From positions 1 to 64,000 of the forward strand of contig NZ_CANKWH010000014.1 in the NCBI RefSeq assembly GCF_947487305.1: a stretch of 64,000 nt of DNA. Direction: 5' to 3'. Shown piece after piece: positions 46,362 to 54,460 of this stretch. This DNA is from an uncultured Paracoccus sp. (GTDB taxonomy: Bacteria > Pseudomonadota > Alphaproteobacteria > Rhodobacterales > Rhodobacteraceae). Below the pieces are notes generated by a model that saw nothing but the letters and a program-made list of their open reading frames with translations, did no database searches and had not been told where the DNA came from. The position numbers and the translations under genes are program-made. Within the stretch, counting starts at the first letter, position 1. Each line of letters begins with the position of its first letter.

Positions 46362-47933
46362 TCACTTCACCCCCACGCCATTGGGGCTGAAGTCGATGAT
46401 CACGTCCTTCCAGCGATTGTACTTCTCGACCGGCAGGCCGTAGCCGGTGCCGGCGCAGTTCAGCACCGCGCGCTGCGCCGCCTCATAGGCCTGCTGCGCC
46501 GCAGCGGGGCTGCCGCCGGAATGACCCATCAGCCGCATGGTGCCCGGCTCGGGCATCCCGTTCTGTGACATCGAGAAGGCCACGGTCACGCTGGTCGCCT
46601 GCGCCTCGCGCGACAGCGAGCCGACGCGCCAGCATTCGTTGATCGCCAGCCGGAAACCCTCGCGCTCGCTCAAGGAGAGGGGCGCGCCATCGGTCGCGCC
46701 GCCGCTGCTGTCACTGTCCGCTGCCGGATCGCCAAGCGCCTCGGACAGGGCGGCGGTCAGCGCGTCCTGATCGGGGCTGGCTTCCTCGGCGCGCTGGCGG
46801 GCCTCTTCGGCGGCAGCCTCGGCGTCGCGGGCGGCCTGTTCAGCCTCGGCGGCCTCCTGACGCGCGCGCTCCGCCTCTTCGGCGGCGATGCGGTCGCGCT
46901 CGGCCTCGGCGGCTTCTGCGGCTTCCCGCTCGCGCTCGGCAGCCTCAGCGGCGAGGCGTTCATCCTCCTTCCGCTGGCGCTCGGCTTCCTCGGCAGCGAG
47001 GCGGTCCGCCTCTTCGCGCTCCTGCTCCAGCCGTTCCTGTTCCAGCCGCTCGGCCTCGGCCTCTGCGGCCGCCTGCCGTTCGGCTTCTGCGCGTCGGGCC
47101 TCCTCGGCCTCGCGCGCGGCCGCTTCCTCGCGGGCGCGGGCCTGCTCTGCCTCGGCACGGGCACGGGCTTCGGCCTCGGCCGCTGCCGCCTGACGCTCCG
47201 CCTCGGCGGCTTCTTCGCGCGCGGCCTCTTCGGCCTCGGCCTGACGGCGCGCGGCCTCCTGCGCCTGCCGCGCCTCTTCGGCCAACCGACGGTTGCGGTT
47301 CTCTACCAGCCCATCGGGCCGGCCACGCGGACGCGGCGAATTATCGAGCGCCAGTTCCGAACGCGGCGGTGCCGGCGGTTCGGGCACACTCGGCGGGGTC
47401 ACGGCCGCATCGGGCAAAGCCGGGGTTTCCGGCGCCTCGGGCTGCGGCGTGGCAGTCTCGGGTGCCGGGGGCGTCACCGGCTGCGGCGCGGTTTCCGCCG
47501 GTTCCTCGCTGCGGCTCGGCAGTTCCTGCTGCGGCAGCGCCGTCGCGACCTCGACCGGCGGCTGTGCCTCCGAGAGATCGGTCAGGTCAGGCGCGTCCTC
47601 GGTCTCGGGTTCGGGCAAAGGCTGCGCCTCGGCCTCGGGCTCGGGCGATTGCGCCGCTTCCAGCGCGCCAGATTGCACGTCATCGGCCGCAGGCTGGGGC
47701 AGCGTCGCCACCTCCTGCTGCTGGCCCTGCACCGGGCCGGCCCCGCGCGAGGCGGCGGCGAAATCCTGAAACTCGGCCTCGGTCATGGTCGCGACCTGGG
47801 TCATCTGGATCGGCGGCGAGGGCTGCGGCCCAAACAGGGCGCCCCCGATCGCGGCCCAGCCCAGGATGCCGACATGGCCGACGCCCGAGACCCATCTGCC
47901 GATCCGTTCCGAACGGTCCATCGGCTCAGCCAT
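46362..47933 (-). CDS. tolA: Cell envelope integrity protein TolA
   Basis: Links the TolQR motor to TolB-Pal across the periplasm. A single N-terminal helix (VGHVGILGWAAIGGALFG) is followed by a Pro/Glu-rich segment (about residues 50-215), a very long Ala/Glu/Arg coiled coil (about 225-395) and a small C-terminal globular domain (FRLAINECWRVGSLSREAQA; AAQRAVLNCAGTGYGLP). At 523 residues it is longer than E. coli TolA, with the extra length in the low-complexity part. The start at 47933 overlaps tolR by 8 bp; ATG 47921 is possible. Confidence 0.9.
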   Translation of the reverse strand: MAEPMDRSERIGRWVSGVGHVGILGWAAIGGALFGPQPSPPIQMTQVATMTEAEFQDFAAASRGAGPVQGQQQEVATLPQPAADDVQSGALEAAQSPEPEAEAQPLPEPETEDAPDLTDLSEAQPPVEVATALPQQELPSRSEEPAETAPQPVTPPAPETATPQPEAPETPALPDAAVTPPSVPEPPAPPRSELALDNSPRPRGRPDGLVENRNRRLAEEARQAQEAARRQAEAEEAAREEAAEAERQAAAAEAEARARAEAEQARAREEAAAREAEEARRAEAERQAAAEAEAERLEQERLEQEREEADRLAAEEAERQRKEDERLAAEAAEREREAAEAAEAERDRIAAEEAERARQEAAEAEQAARDAEAAAEEARQRAEEASPDQDALTAALSEALGDPAADSDSSGGATDGAPLSLSEREGFRLAINECWRVGSLSREAQATSVTVAFSMSQNGMPEPGTMRLMGHSGGSPAAAQQAYEAAQRAVLNCAGTGYGLPVEKYNRWKDVIIDFSPNGVGVK

Positions 47934-48378
47934 CCATGCGCGGGCCGCCCGCATCGGTAACGAGCACGATATTGGTGAAGCCGGCGGCATTCATCGCGCC
48001 CATGACCTGCACCACGCGGGCATAGGGGATCGCGCCATCGGCGCGCAGGAAGATCCGGTCGGTCTGGCGCTCGCCAATCACCGCCTGCAGCTTGCTGACC
48101 AGTTCGGCCTCGGCGATCTCTTCGTTCATCAGCACGATCGGGCCTTCCGCCGTGACCGAGATGACCAGCGGCTCCTCGGGCTCCGAGGGAACGGCGGTCG
48201 CGGCGGTGCGCGGCAGTTCCAGCGGCACGCCCACGGTCAGCAGCGGCGCGGCGACCATGAAGATGATCAAGAGCACCAGCATCACGTCGACGAAGGGCGT
48301 GACGTTGATCTCGGCCATCGGCTTGTTGCGCCGGCGGCCCCGGCCCTTCCTGCGCTCGCGCGTGACGACGTCGGCCAT
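47926..48378 (-). CDS. tolR: Tol-Pal proton-motive subunit TolR
   Basis: ExbD/TolR-family stator partner of TolQ. One membrane helix carries the proton-path Asp: ITPFVDVMLVLLIIFMV-like VTPFVDVMLVLLIIFMVAAP (about residues 26-45). The periplasmic domain has EEPLVISVTAEGPIVLMNEE and IFLRADGAIPYARVVQVMGA. Length 150 is normal. It lies 3 bp after tolQ. Confidence 0.95.
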   Translation of the reverse strand: MADVVTRERRKGRGRRRNKPMAEINVTPFVDVMLVLLIIFMVAAPLLTVGVPLELPRTAATAVPSEPEEPLVISVTAEGPIVLMNEEIAEAELVSKLQAVIGERQTDRIFLRADGAIPYARVVQVMGAMNAAGFTNIVLVTDAGGPRMDG

Positions 48379-48381
48379 GGG

Positions 48382-49074
48382 TTACTCCCCGTCCAGCTGC
48401 CGCGACAGGATGGTCGAGAACTCGTCGGCAAAGGCACCCCAGCCGCCGACGATCCGGTCGGCATCGCCCGAAAGCTTGTTGTAGAAGACCACGGCAGGGA
48501 TCGCGGCCAGAAGGCCAAGCGCGGTGGCAACCAGCGCCTCGGCAATGCCCGGCGCGACCACGGCAAGGTTGGTGTTCTGGCTGACGGCAATGCCCTCGAA
48601 GGCGGTCTTGATGCCCCAGACGGTTCCGAAAAGCCCGATGAAGGGCGCGGTCGAGCCGGTGGTGGCCAAGAAGGACAGCCCGCGCATCAGCCGGCTTTCC
48701 TCGCGCTGGATTGCGACGTTCATCGCCCGGTCGATGCGCTGGGTGGCGCCGGGGATCAGCCCGCCATCGTCACGATGGCTGCGCCGCCATTCGGTCATGC
48801 CGGCGGAAAAGATCCGCTCCATCGCGCCCTTGGGGCGGTCGCTCATCCGGTCGTAAAGATCGTCCAGCGGCTCGCCCGACCAGAAGCGGCGGTCGAAGCC
48901 ATTGGCATCGGTGCGCGCGGAGGTATAGGCGATCAGCTTCTGGATGATGATGGCCCAGGACCAGAACGAGGCCAGGATCAGCACGATCATCACGATCTTG
49001 ACCGTCAGCGAGGCGCGCAGGAAAAGCGCGATCAGCGAAAAGTCGATGGCCTGCGCGGCCTGAAGGGGTTCCAT
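48382..49074 (-). CDS. tolQ: Tol-Pal proton-motive subunit TolQ
   Basis: MotA/TolQ/ExbB-family channel protein with three membrane helices (about residues 15-37, 130-155, 165-190 region). Conserved block FLATTGSTAPFIGLFGTVWG precedes helix 2, and APGIAEALVATALGLLAAIP forms helix 3. 230 residues. First gene of tolQRA. The 150-bp gap upstream should contain the promoter. ybgC, which usually precedes tolQ, is instead 1.8 kb upstream, beyond two other genes. Confidence 0.96.
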   Translation of the reverse strand: MEPLQAAQAIDFSLIALFLRASLTVKIVMIVLILASFWSWAIIIQKLIAYTSARTDANGFDRRFWSGEPLDDLYDRMSDRPKGAMERIFSAGMTEWRRSHRDDGGLIPGATQRIDRAMNVAIQREESRLMRGLSFLATTGSTAPFIGLFGTVWGIKTAFEGIAVSQNTNLAVVAPGIAEALVATALGLLAAIPAVVFYNKLSGDADRIVGGWGAFADEFSTILSRQLDGE

Positions 49075-49224
49075 CTCACTGCCTCATGATTTCGGTCTGC
49101 CGTTCTGGGGCGGCCTTCTAGCGGCTGTTTACCAGAAGGGTCAGGGGGTTGACCAACACAATGGCGCGAGGGAGGCGTGTGTGCCACAGGTCGCCGTGGC
49201 GTCAACCGAGCCTGCCGGCCGCGT

Positions 49225-49944
49225 TCAGATGACCAGCTTCCGCGCCGCAACGGTCTCGTAATCCGGGCGCAGGCTCGCAGCCAGCGCGGCCAGTTCACCC
49301 TCGAGCACCGGCAGTTGCCCCTCTGCCCCGGCAAAGCCGGTCGAGCCGTTCACCGCATCATACCAATGCGCGCCCCAGACTCCGTCCTCGGGCTTGGCGC
49401 CCGGCGTCCAACCCAGCATCTGCGGGGTGAAATCAATCCCAATGGCCGCGCAAAGCGCCCGCAACGCCGGTTCCGGAGCGCGGCGGATGTCGGCGCTGTC
49501 GATCACCACCGGGCGCGCGCCCCGCGCCGTCAGTTCCTCGTAAAGCTCGCGTTGCCGCCGAAAGCCCAGCTCATCGGCATCCGGCAACCCGCGCTTGGCG
49601 GAAAAGCTCGCTACCACCCGCTCGGGTTCGCGGATCAGGAAGACATTCTCCAGCCCGTCCAGCCAGTCGGTGTCCATCCCCGGCAGCATGTGCTGGACCA
49701 TGTGCTTCTGATACTGGATCGGCTGCGTCACCGGTCCCATCAGCGCGTCCCGCGCCACCCGCCAATCCTGCGGTTGGCTGGCCAGCACCGCCTCGCGCAT
49801 CGGATGGTCAAGCCCCGTGGCCGCCAGGTAGGCGGCATAGAAGGGTTCGTCCACACAGGCGCAATCGCCCCGCGCGCCAAAGCTGCGCATCATCGCGGTC
49901 GAGAGATTGCGCGGCCCCGACCACATGGCAATCCGGGTGGTCAC
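49225..49944 (-). CDS. Sulfotransferase-like P-loop protein
   Basis: The N-terminus IAMWSGPRNLSTAMMRSFGA is the PAPS/5'-phosphosulfate loop form seen in a branch of the sulfotransferase superfamily. VFLIREPERVVASF corresponds to the 3'-phosphate-binding Arg-Ser region, although Ser spacing differs. The C-terminal WTPGAKPEDGVWGAHWYDAV block is shared with uncharacterised relatives. These often pair with, and in some eukaryotes are fused to, branched-chain aminotransferase-like proteins, exactly the neighbour here (4-bp overlap). Length 239. Reaction unknown; sulfation is not proven. Confidence 0.75.
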   Translation of the reverse strand: MTTRIAMWSGPRNLSTAMMRSFGARGDCACVDEPFYAAYLAATGLDHPMREAVLASQPQDWRVARDALMGPVTQPIQYQKHMVQHMLPGMDTDWLDGLENVFLIREPERVVASFSAKRGLPDADELGFRRQRELYEELTARGARPVVIDSADIRRAPEPALRALCAAIGIDFTPQMLGWTPGAKPEDGVWGAHWYDAVNGSTGFAGAEGQLPVLEGELAALAASLRPDYETVAARKLVI

Positions 49945-50846
49945 GCCCCCACCTTTGCCTTGTAGAGATCGCGCAGCCGACGCGTCAGCGGCCCGGCCCC
50001 GCCATCGCCGATCCTGCGACCATCGATCTCGGCCACCGGAGTCTGCGCCCCGAAGGTGCCGGTCAGGAAGGCTTCATCGGCCGAATAGGTCTCGACCAGC
50101 GAGAAGTTCTTCTCGCGGCAGGGGATGCCGTTCTCGTGGCAAAGGTCGATCACCGCCTGACGGGTGATGCCGTTCATGCAGTAATCCCCGTTCGAGGTCC
50201 AAACCTCGCCCTTCCGCACTATGAAGAAATTGCAGCCATTGGTGGTCGAGACAAAGCCCTGCGGGTCCAGCATCAGCGCCTCGTCCGCCCCGGCCTTCTG
50301 CGCGGCGATGCAGGCGAGGATGCAGTTCAGCTTGGAATGGCTGTTCAGCTTGGGATCCTGCGCCATCGGCATCCCCCGCACATTCGGCACGGTGGCAAGG
50401 CGGATACCCTTGGCCATGCGGTCGACCGGCACCGAATGCTCCATGATGATGACCATGGTCGGCCCGCTCCGCGACAGGCGCGGGTCCTGGAAGGGCCGCA
50501 TCTTCGGCCCCCGAGTCACCATCAGCCGTGCATGGGCATCGCCGGTCATGCCATTGGCCCGCGCCGTCTCCTCCAGCGCCGCAACGATCTGGTCGGCGCT
50601 CATGCCGATCTCCAGGTCGATGGCCTTCGCCCCCTCGAACAGCCGCTCGACATGCAGGTCCAGAAAGGCCCAACGCCCGTTATAGAGCCGCAGCCCCTCC
50701 CAGATGCCATCGCCCATCATGAAGCCGCTGTCATAGACGCTGACCACCGCCTGAGCCTTCGGCACCAGACTTCCGTTCACCCAGATCAGGATGTCGTCAT
50801 TGCGCGGGTCATGCGCTGCGTCATGGCTGGAACGGTGTTCTGTCAT
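49941..50846 (-). CDS. Class IV PLP aminotransferase (branched-chain/D-amino-acid type)
   Basis: Fold-type IV enzyme. VVSVYDSGFMMGDGIWEGLR is the family N-terminal block, DPKLNSHSKLNCILACIAAQ holds the PLP Lys, EALMLDPQGFVSTTNGCNFF contains the cofactor Glu-equivalent region, and GITRQAVIDLCHENGIP and EAFLTGTFGAQTPVAEIDGR complete it. BCAT, D-amino-acid aminotransferase and aminodeoxychorismate lyase share this layout, so the substrate is open. It overlaps ybgC upstream and the sulfotransferase-like gene downstream by 4 bp each, forming a tight three-gene unit. Confidence 0.88.
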   Translation of the reverse strand: MTEHRSSHDAAHDPRNDDILIWVNGSLVPKAQAVVSVYDSGFMMGDGIWEGLRLYNGRWAFLDLHVERLFEGAKAIDLEIGMSADQIVAALEETARANGMTGDAHARLMVTRGPKMRPFQDPRLSRSGPTMVIIMEHSVPVDRMAKGIRLATVPNVRGMPMAQDPKLNSHSKLNCILACIAAQKAGADEALMLDPQGFVSTTNGCNFFIVRKGEVWTSNGDYCMNGITRQAVIDLCHENGIPCREKNFSLVETYSADEAFLTGTFGAQTPVAEIDGRRIGDGGAGPLTRRLRDLYKAKVGA

Positions 50847-51232
50847 TGCAGCGCCTTTCGGACGGTTTCGGGAAGGCGCACGGGCCGGCCAGAGGCCGAG
50901 AGGCAGGCCACGGTGACGCGGGCGGTGAACAGCACCGCATCGGCCCGCAGCACCCGCTGATCCATGACGATCCGCGCCGGGGTCATCTGGTGCAGGCTCG
51001 ACTCGACCACCAGCAGGTCGTCGAAGCGGGCCGGCGACAGGTAATCCGCCTCGACCCGGCGGACGGCAAAGACCACGCCCTCGCGCTCCTTCAGCGCGCC
51101 CTGATCGACGCCCAGATCGCGCAGCCAGTCGGTCCGCCCGCGCTCGATGAATTTCAGATAGTTGGCGTAATAGACGATGCCCGCCAGATCGGTGTCTTCG
51201 TAATAGACGCGCAGTGTGATGCGATGGTTCAT
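50843..51232 (-). CDS. ybgC: Acyl-CoA thioesterase YbgC
   Basis: Hot-dog-fold thioesterase that accompanies tol-pal operons in many proteobacteria. The 4HBT active-site block RVYYEDTDLAGIVYYANYLK with its Asp is at residues 6-25, then FIERGRTDWLRDLGVDQ. The start at 51232 (MNHRITLRVYYEDTD) is typical; an in-frame extension to 51268 lacks support. Length 129. It heads a unit with the class IV aminotransferase and sulfotransferase-like genes and lies upstream of tolQ. Confidence 0.92.
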   Translation of the reverse strand: MNHRITLRVYYEDTDLAGIVYYANYLKFIERGRTDWLRDLGVDQGALKEREGVVFAVRRVEADYLSPARFDDLLVVESSLHQMTPARIVMDQRVLRADAVLFTARVTVACLSASGRPVRLPETVRKALQ

Positions 51233-51282
51233 GGCGGCGAGACTAGGGCTGGTCTCGCGCCGCTGCAATCACCCCACGGCGC

Positions 51283-51873
51283 TTATCCGGCGGCCATCCG
51301 CGCCGCCAGCCGCAGCGCAAGGCTCGGATCGGTCGAGGCCACCGGCAACACCGGATCATAGGCCACCCGGATCAGCGCCGCCAGCGGGCGCGAAGGGGTC
51401 ACGTCGCGGGCAAAGGTCAGCATGGCCCGCACCGCCAGTGCCTCGGCCAGCTCAGCCGGATGGGCATCGGCCAGCGCGCCCGAGAGCCGAACGAAGGTCA
51501 GGCAGGCGCGGATGCCGCCATCGGGGTCGAAGCGGAACAGGCGGTACTGGTCCGCCCCGGCCCCGGCCAGCCGCGCGGGCAGGCCGGGCTGGCCGGTCAG
51601 CCGGTCCAGATCGGGCACGTCCGACAGCTCGTCCCAGTTCGGGACGAAGAAGATCATCAGATTGCTGCCCATCTCGGGATCGGTCTCGGCCAGCGCCAGC
51701 CCGGCATGGCCCGTCACCGCCCGAATGGCGCTGCGAAAGATGTCCAGCGTCTCGTCGGAAAGCCCAAAGATCACCGGCGCCACCGGCCGGCCCCAGCGGG
51801 CGCAGAGAAAGCTTCCATCCGCGCGGGTGAACAGCGCGGCGATTTCGTCGGGGGTCAGCGTCGGTTCGGTCAT
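51283..51873 (-). CDS. Conserved protein of unknown function
   Basis: A 196-residue soluble, acidic protein (MTEPTLTPDEIAALFTRADG; SFLCARWGRPVAPVIFGLSD; GSNLMIFFVPNWDELSDVPD). I recall unnamed relatives in Rhodobacteraceae but no domain with a known activity. There is no signal peptide or membrane segment. It has its own 228-bp upstream gap with five 11-bp direct repeats starting 57 bp before the ATG. ybgC follows after 50 bp and could be cotranscribed. Confidence 0.75.
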   Translation of the reverse strand: MTEPTLTPDEIAALFTRADGSFLCARWGRPVAPVIFGLSDETLDIFRSAIRAVTGHAGLALAETDPEMGSNLMIFFVPNWDELSDVPDLDRLTGQPGLPARLAGAGADQYRLFRFDPDGGIRACLTFVRLSGALADAHPAELAEALAVRAMLTFARDVTPSRPLAALIRVAYDPVLPVASTDPSLALRLAARMAAG

Positions 51874-51929
51874 GGCCGAGGCTTACGCCGACCGCCGCAG
51901 CGCCGCAACCGCACCTGTTGCTGCGCCCG

Positions 51930-51984
51930 GTGTACGCGCTGTGCACGCCCTGTGCGCAAGCTGTGTACGCCCTGTGCAGCCATA
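51930..51984. repeat. Five 11-bp direct repeats (iteron-like)
   Basis: Head-to-tail units gtgtacgcgct, gtgcacgccct, gtgcgcaagct, gtgtacgccct, gtgcagccata. The unit length is one helical turn and is not a multiple of three. The array lies between the scoAB terminator and the start codon at 51873, so it could be a regulator-binding array. Confidence 0.6.
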
Positions 51985-52016
51985 TCCCCAGCAATCGCTG
52001 GGTTTCGCAACAAAAA

Positions 52017-52047
52017 CGGCGCGTGTTGCACAATGCAACGCGCGCCG
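52017..52047 (-). terminator. scoAB terminator
   Basis: On the minus strand a 13-bp stem (one G-T pair) of cggcgcgYgttgc / gcaacgcgcgccg type with a 5-nt loop is followed by TTTTTG, 55 bp after the scoB stop. Confidence 0.85.
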
Positions 52048-52054
52048 AATTCTT

Positions 52055-52093
52055 CTTCACGAAAATATCCCGGGGTGCGGGGCAGCGCCCCGC
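52055..52093 (-). repeat. Intergenic repeat copy 4 (ATATTT-core element)
   Basis: On the minus strand: GC hairpin gcggggc-gct-gccccgc (52077-52093), then accccgggatattttcg and tgaag. It starts 9 bp after the scoB stop codon. Confidence 0.65.
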
Positions 52094-52101
52094 AAGATCC
52101 C

Positions 52102-52743
52102 TCAGTTGACGATGGTCGCCTCGGTCGAGGCGCGCAGCTCGTCCTCGCTGATGCCATCCGCCAGCTGCACGATCTTCAAGCCCCCCGGCACCACGTCCAG
52201 CACGCCCAGATTGGTGATGATCCGGTCCACCACGCCCTTGCCGGTCAGCGGCAGGGTGCAGGCCTTCAGAACCTTGGATTCCCCGGCCTTGTTGGTGTGA
52301 TCCATGACCACCACCACACGACCCACGCCCGCGACCAGATCCATCGCGCCGCCCATGCCCTTGACCAGCTTCTTCGGAATCATCCAGTTCGCCAGATCAC
52401 CGTTCTCGGCCACTTCCATCGCGCCCAGGATCGCCGCCGCGATCTTGCCGCCGCGGATCATGGCAAAGCTGGTGGCGCTGTCGAAATAGCTGGTGCGGTT
52501 CAACTCGGTGATGGTCTGCTTGCCCGCGTTGATCAGGTCGGCATCCTCTTCGCCCTCATAGGGGAAGGGGCCCATGCCCAGCATGCCGTTCTCCGACTGC
52601 AGCGTGATGTCCTTGTCGCCGACATAGTTCGCCACCAGCGTCGGAATGCCGATGCCGAGGTTCACATACATGCCGTCTTCCAGTTCCTCGGCCGCGCGTG
52701 CGGCCATCTGGTTGCGGTCCCAGCCCTTCTGCTCAACGGCCAT
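52102..52743 (-). CDS. scoB: 3-oxoacid (succinyl-CoA:acetoacetate) CoA-transferase, beta subunit
   Basis: Transfers CoA from succinyl-CoA to acetoacetate in ketone-body use. The catalytic Glu lies in the family signature LQSENGMLGMGPFP (about residue 51). NLGIGIPTLVANYV at the N-terminus and MGGAMDLVAGVGRVVVVMDH follow. 213 residues. It lies 3 bp after scoA. The 3-hydroxybutyryl-CoA and ETF genes elsewhere in the window fit a butyrate/PHB breakdown lifestyle. Confidence 0.95.
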   Translation of the reverse strand: MAVEQKGWDRNQMAARAAEELEDGMYVNLGIGIPTLVANYVGDKDITLQSENGMLGMGPFPYEGEEDADLINAGKQTITELNRTSYFDSATSFAMIRGGKIAAAILGAMEVAENGDLANWMIPKKLVKGMGGAMDLVAGVGRVVVVMDHTNKAGESKVLKACTLPLTGKGVVDRIITNLGVLDVVPGGLKIVQLADGISEDELRASTEATIVN

Positions 52744-52746
52744 GGA

Positions 52747-53451
52747 TCAAGCCTCCTCACGCTTGCGGGTGGTGCGCTGTTCGATGCGCTTCTCGTGCGG
52801 ACCCTGGATGATCCGGTGGACATAGATGCCCGGCAGGTGGATGTGATCGGGATCGATCGAGCCGCGCGGGACGATCTCCTCGACCTCGGCCACGCAGACC
52901 TTGCCGCACATGGCGGCGGGCGGGTTGAAGTTGCGGGCGGTCTTGCGGAAGATCAGGTTGCCGGTGTCATCGGCCTTCCAGGCCTTCACGATCGACAGGT
53001 CCGCGACGATGCCGCGCTCGAGAATGTATTCCTGCCCGTCGAATTCCATCACCGGCTTGCCCTCGGCGATGACGGTGCCGACGCCGGTCTTGGTGTAGAA
53101 GCCCGGAATGCCCGCGCCGCCGGCCCGCATCCGCTCGGCCAGCGTGCCCTGCGGGTTAAATTCAAGCTCCAGCTCGCCCGAGAGATACTGGCGCATGAAC
53201 TCGGCATTCTCGCCGACATAGGAGGAGATCATCTTCTTGACCTGCCGGGTCTGCAGCAGGAGGCCCAGACCGAAATCATCGACGCCGGCATTGTTGCTGG
53301 CCACCGTCAGGTCCTTGACGCCGCTGTCGCGGATCGCCGCGATCAGCAGTTCGGGAATGCCCGAAAGGCCGAAGCCGCCGGCTGCGATCAGCATGCCGTC
53401 CTTCAAGAGGCCATCGAGTGCCTCGGTTGCGTTGGCATAGACCTTCTTCAT
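52747..53451 (-). CDS. scoA: 3-oxoacid CoA-transferase, alpha subunit
   Basis: Partner of ScoB. The glycine-rich block [20 protein letters not shown] is at about residues 19-38, then [20 protein letters not shown], and the CoA-contacting [20 protein letters not shown]. The ATG at 53451 follows ggggga and gives 234 residues. A longer open frame to 53658 is not needed. The gap to the divergent prephenate-dehydrogenase-like gene is 298 bp and contains a possible leader ORF on the other strand. Confidence 0.96.
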   Translation of the reverse strand: MKKVYANATEALDGLLKDGMLIAAGGFGLSGIPELLIAAIRDSGVKDLTVASNNAGVDDFGLGLLLQTRQVKKMISSYVGENAEFMRQYLSGELELEFNPQGTLAERMRAGGAGIPGFYTKTGVGTVIAEGKPVMEFDGQEYILERGIVADLSIVKAWKADDTGNLIFRKTARNFNPPAAMCGKVCVAEVEEIVPRGSIDPDHIHLPGIYVHRIIQGPHEKRIEQRTTRKREEA

Positions 53452-53609
53452 CGGTCCCCCCCTTTGATCTGACGGTTCGCGCCTTTCTTCGCGTGCAGGG
53501 GCAGCGGTGTCAATGTGGGCTGGCGGTATCGGGCGATGCGCAACGGGTTGGCCCGGCCCCGCGCCGGACCGGCTTGACAGGCGGGGCTGGCGCCGCGTAT
53601 CGGCAACCC

Positions 53610-53660
53610 ATGACCAGCCATTTCGCCCTGCTGAACGCCTATTACCGCCCGCTGACATAG
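53610..53660 (+). CDS. Possible 16-residue leader peptide with tandem Tyr
   Basis: ATG at 53610 encodes [16 protein letters not shown]. Its stop codon sits inside a small hairpin (cccgct / agcggg, 53648-53664). A second hairpin (tcaaccgc / gcggttga, 53677-53701) ends in tcttta about 45 bp before the next start. A Phe, two consecutive Tyr and paired hairpins ahead of a tyrosine-pathway gene resemble an attenuator. The ribosome site is poor, so this is tentative. Confidence 0.3.
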   Translation: MTSHFALLNAYYRPLT

Positions 53661-53749
53661 CGGGGGCTGGAACATGTCAACCGCGCGGGGCCTGCGGTTG
53701 ATCTTTAACCTTCACCACGACCTTGCGCCACACAGGGAAAGATCGTGCC

Positions 53750-54460
53750 GTGAAGAACCCGAAACCCCGTCTCGCCATCATCGGCTTTGGTGCCTTCGGC
53801 CAACTGGCCGCGCGGCACCTGCGCAACCACGCGCGGATCTGCGTCTGCGATCCTCTGACACGGTCAAATGACCTGCCACAGGTCGATCTGGCCGAGTCCG
53901 CCCGCGCGGACCTCGTCCTGCTGGCCGTGCCGCTGTCGCGTCTGGAACCCGTGCTGCGCGAGATCGCCCCGCATCTGCGGCCCGGCGCGGTGGTGATCGA
54001 TGTCACCTCGGTCAAGCTCCGCCCGGCCGAACTGATGCAGGCGCTGCTGCCGGATCATGTCGGGATCATCGCGACCCATCCACTCTTCGGTCCGGAAAGC
54101 GCGCGCGACGGCATTGCCGGCCATCGCCTCGCCTGGTGCCCGCTGCGTGGTGGCGACCATCGCCGGCTGGCGGCCTTCCTGCGTTGGCTTGGGTTGAAGG
54201 TGCTGACTACAACTCCGGATCAGCACGATGCCGAGATGGCCATGGTGCAGGGACTGACCCATTTGATCGCCCGCAGTCTCGGCGCGCTGGGGCCGATGCC
54301 GACACGGCTGGCGACCGCCAGCTTTCAGAACCTGATCGAAGCGGCCCGGATGGTCGAGGCCGATTCGCCCGAACTTTTGCGCACGATCCTTTACGACAAT
54401 CCCCATGCCGAGCCGGTGCGGCGCCGGTTTCTCGACGCCGCGGCCGCGGTCACAGGGTGA
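53750..54460 (+). CDS. Prephenate/arogenate dehydrogenase-family protein
   Basis: NAD(P)-dependent enzyme of the TyrA family, for tyrosine synthesis. Rossmann motif LAIIGFGAFGQLAARHL at residues 7-23, TSVKLRPAELMQALLPDHVG, and the substrate His/Gly motif IIATHPLFGPESARDG. At 236 residues it is shorter than standard TyrA because the C-terminal helical dimerisation region is trimmed. The start is taken as GTG 53750 with aggga upstream; TTG 53723 would add nine residues. Its stop abuts the topA stop with no spacer. Chorismate mutase is encoded separately at 32232. Confidence 0.82.
   Translation: MKNPKPRLAIIGFGAFGQLAARHLRNHARICVCDPLTRSNDLPQVDLAESARADLVLLAVPLSRLEPVLREIAPHLRPGAVVIDVTSVKLRPAELMQALLPDHVGIIATHPLFGPESARDGIAGHRLAWCPLRGGDHRRLAAFLRWLGLKVLTTTPDQHDAEMAMVQGLTHLIARSLGALGPMPTRLATASFQNLIEAARMVEADSPELLRTILYDNPHAEPVRRRFLDAAAAVTG

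Noticed and set aside
51452..52060. Open frame through the 11-bp repeats on the minus strand
   Set aside because: The repeat unit is not a multiple of three, and the frame is a shadow of the 196-residue gene.
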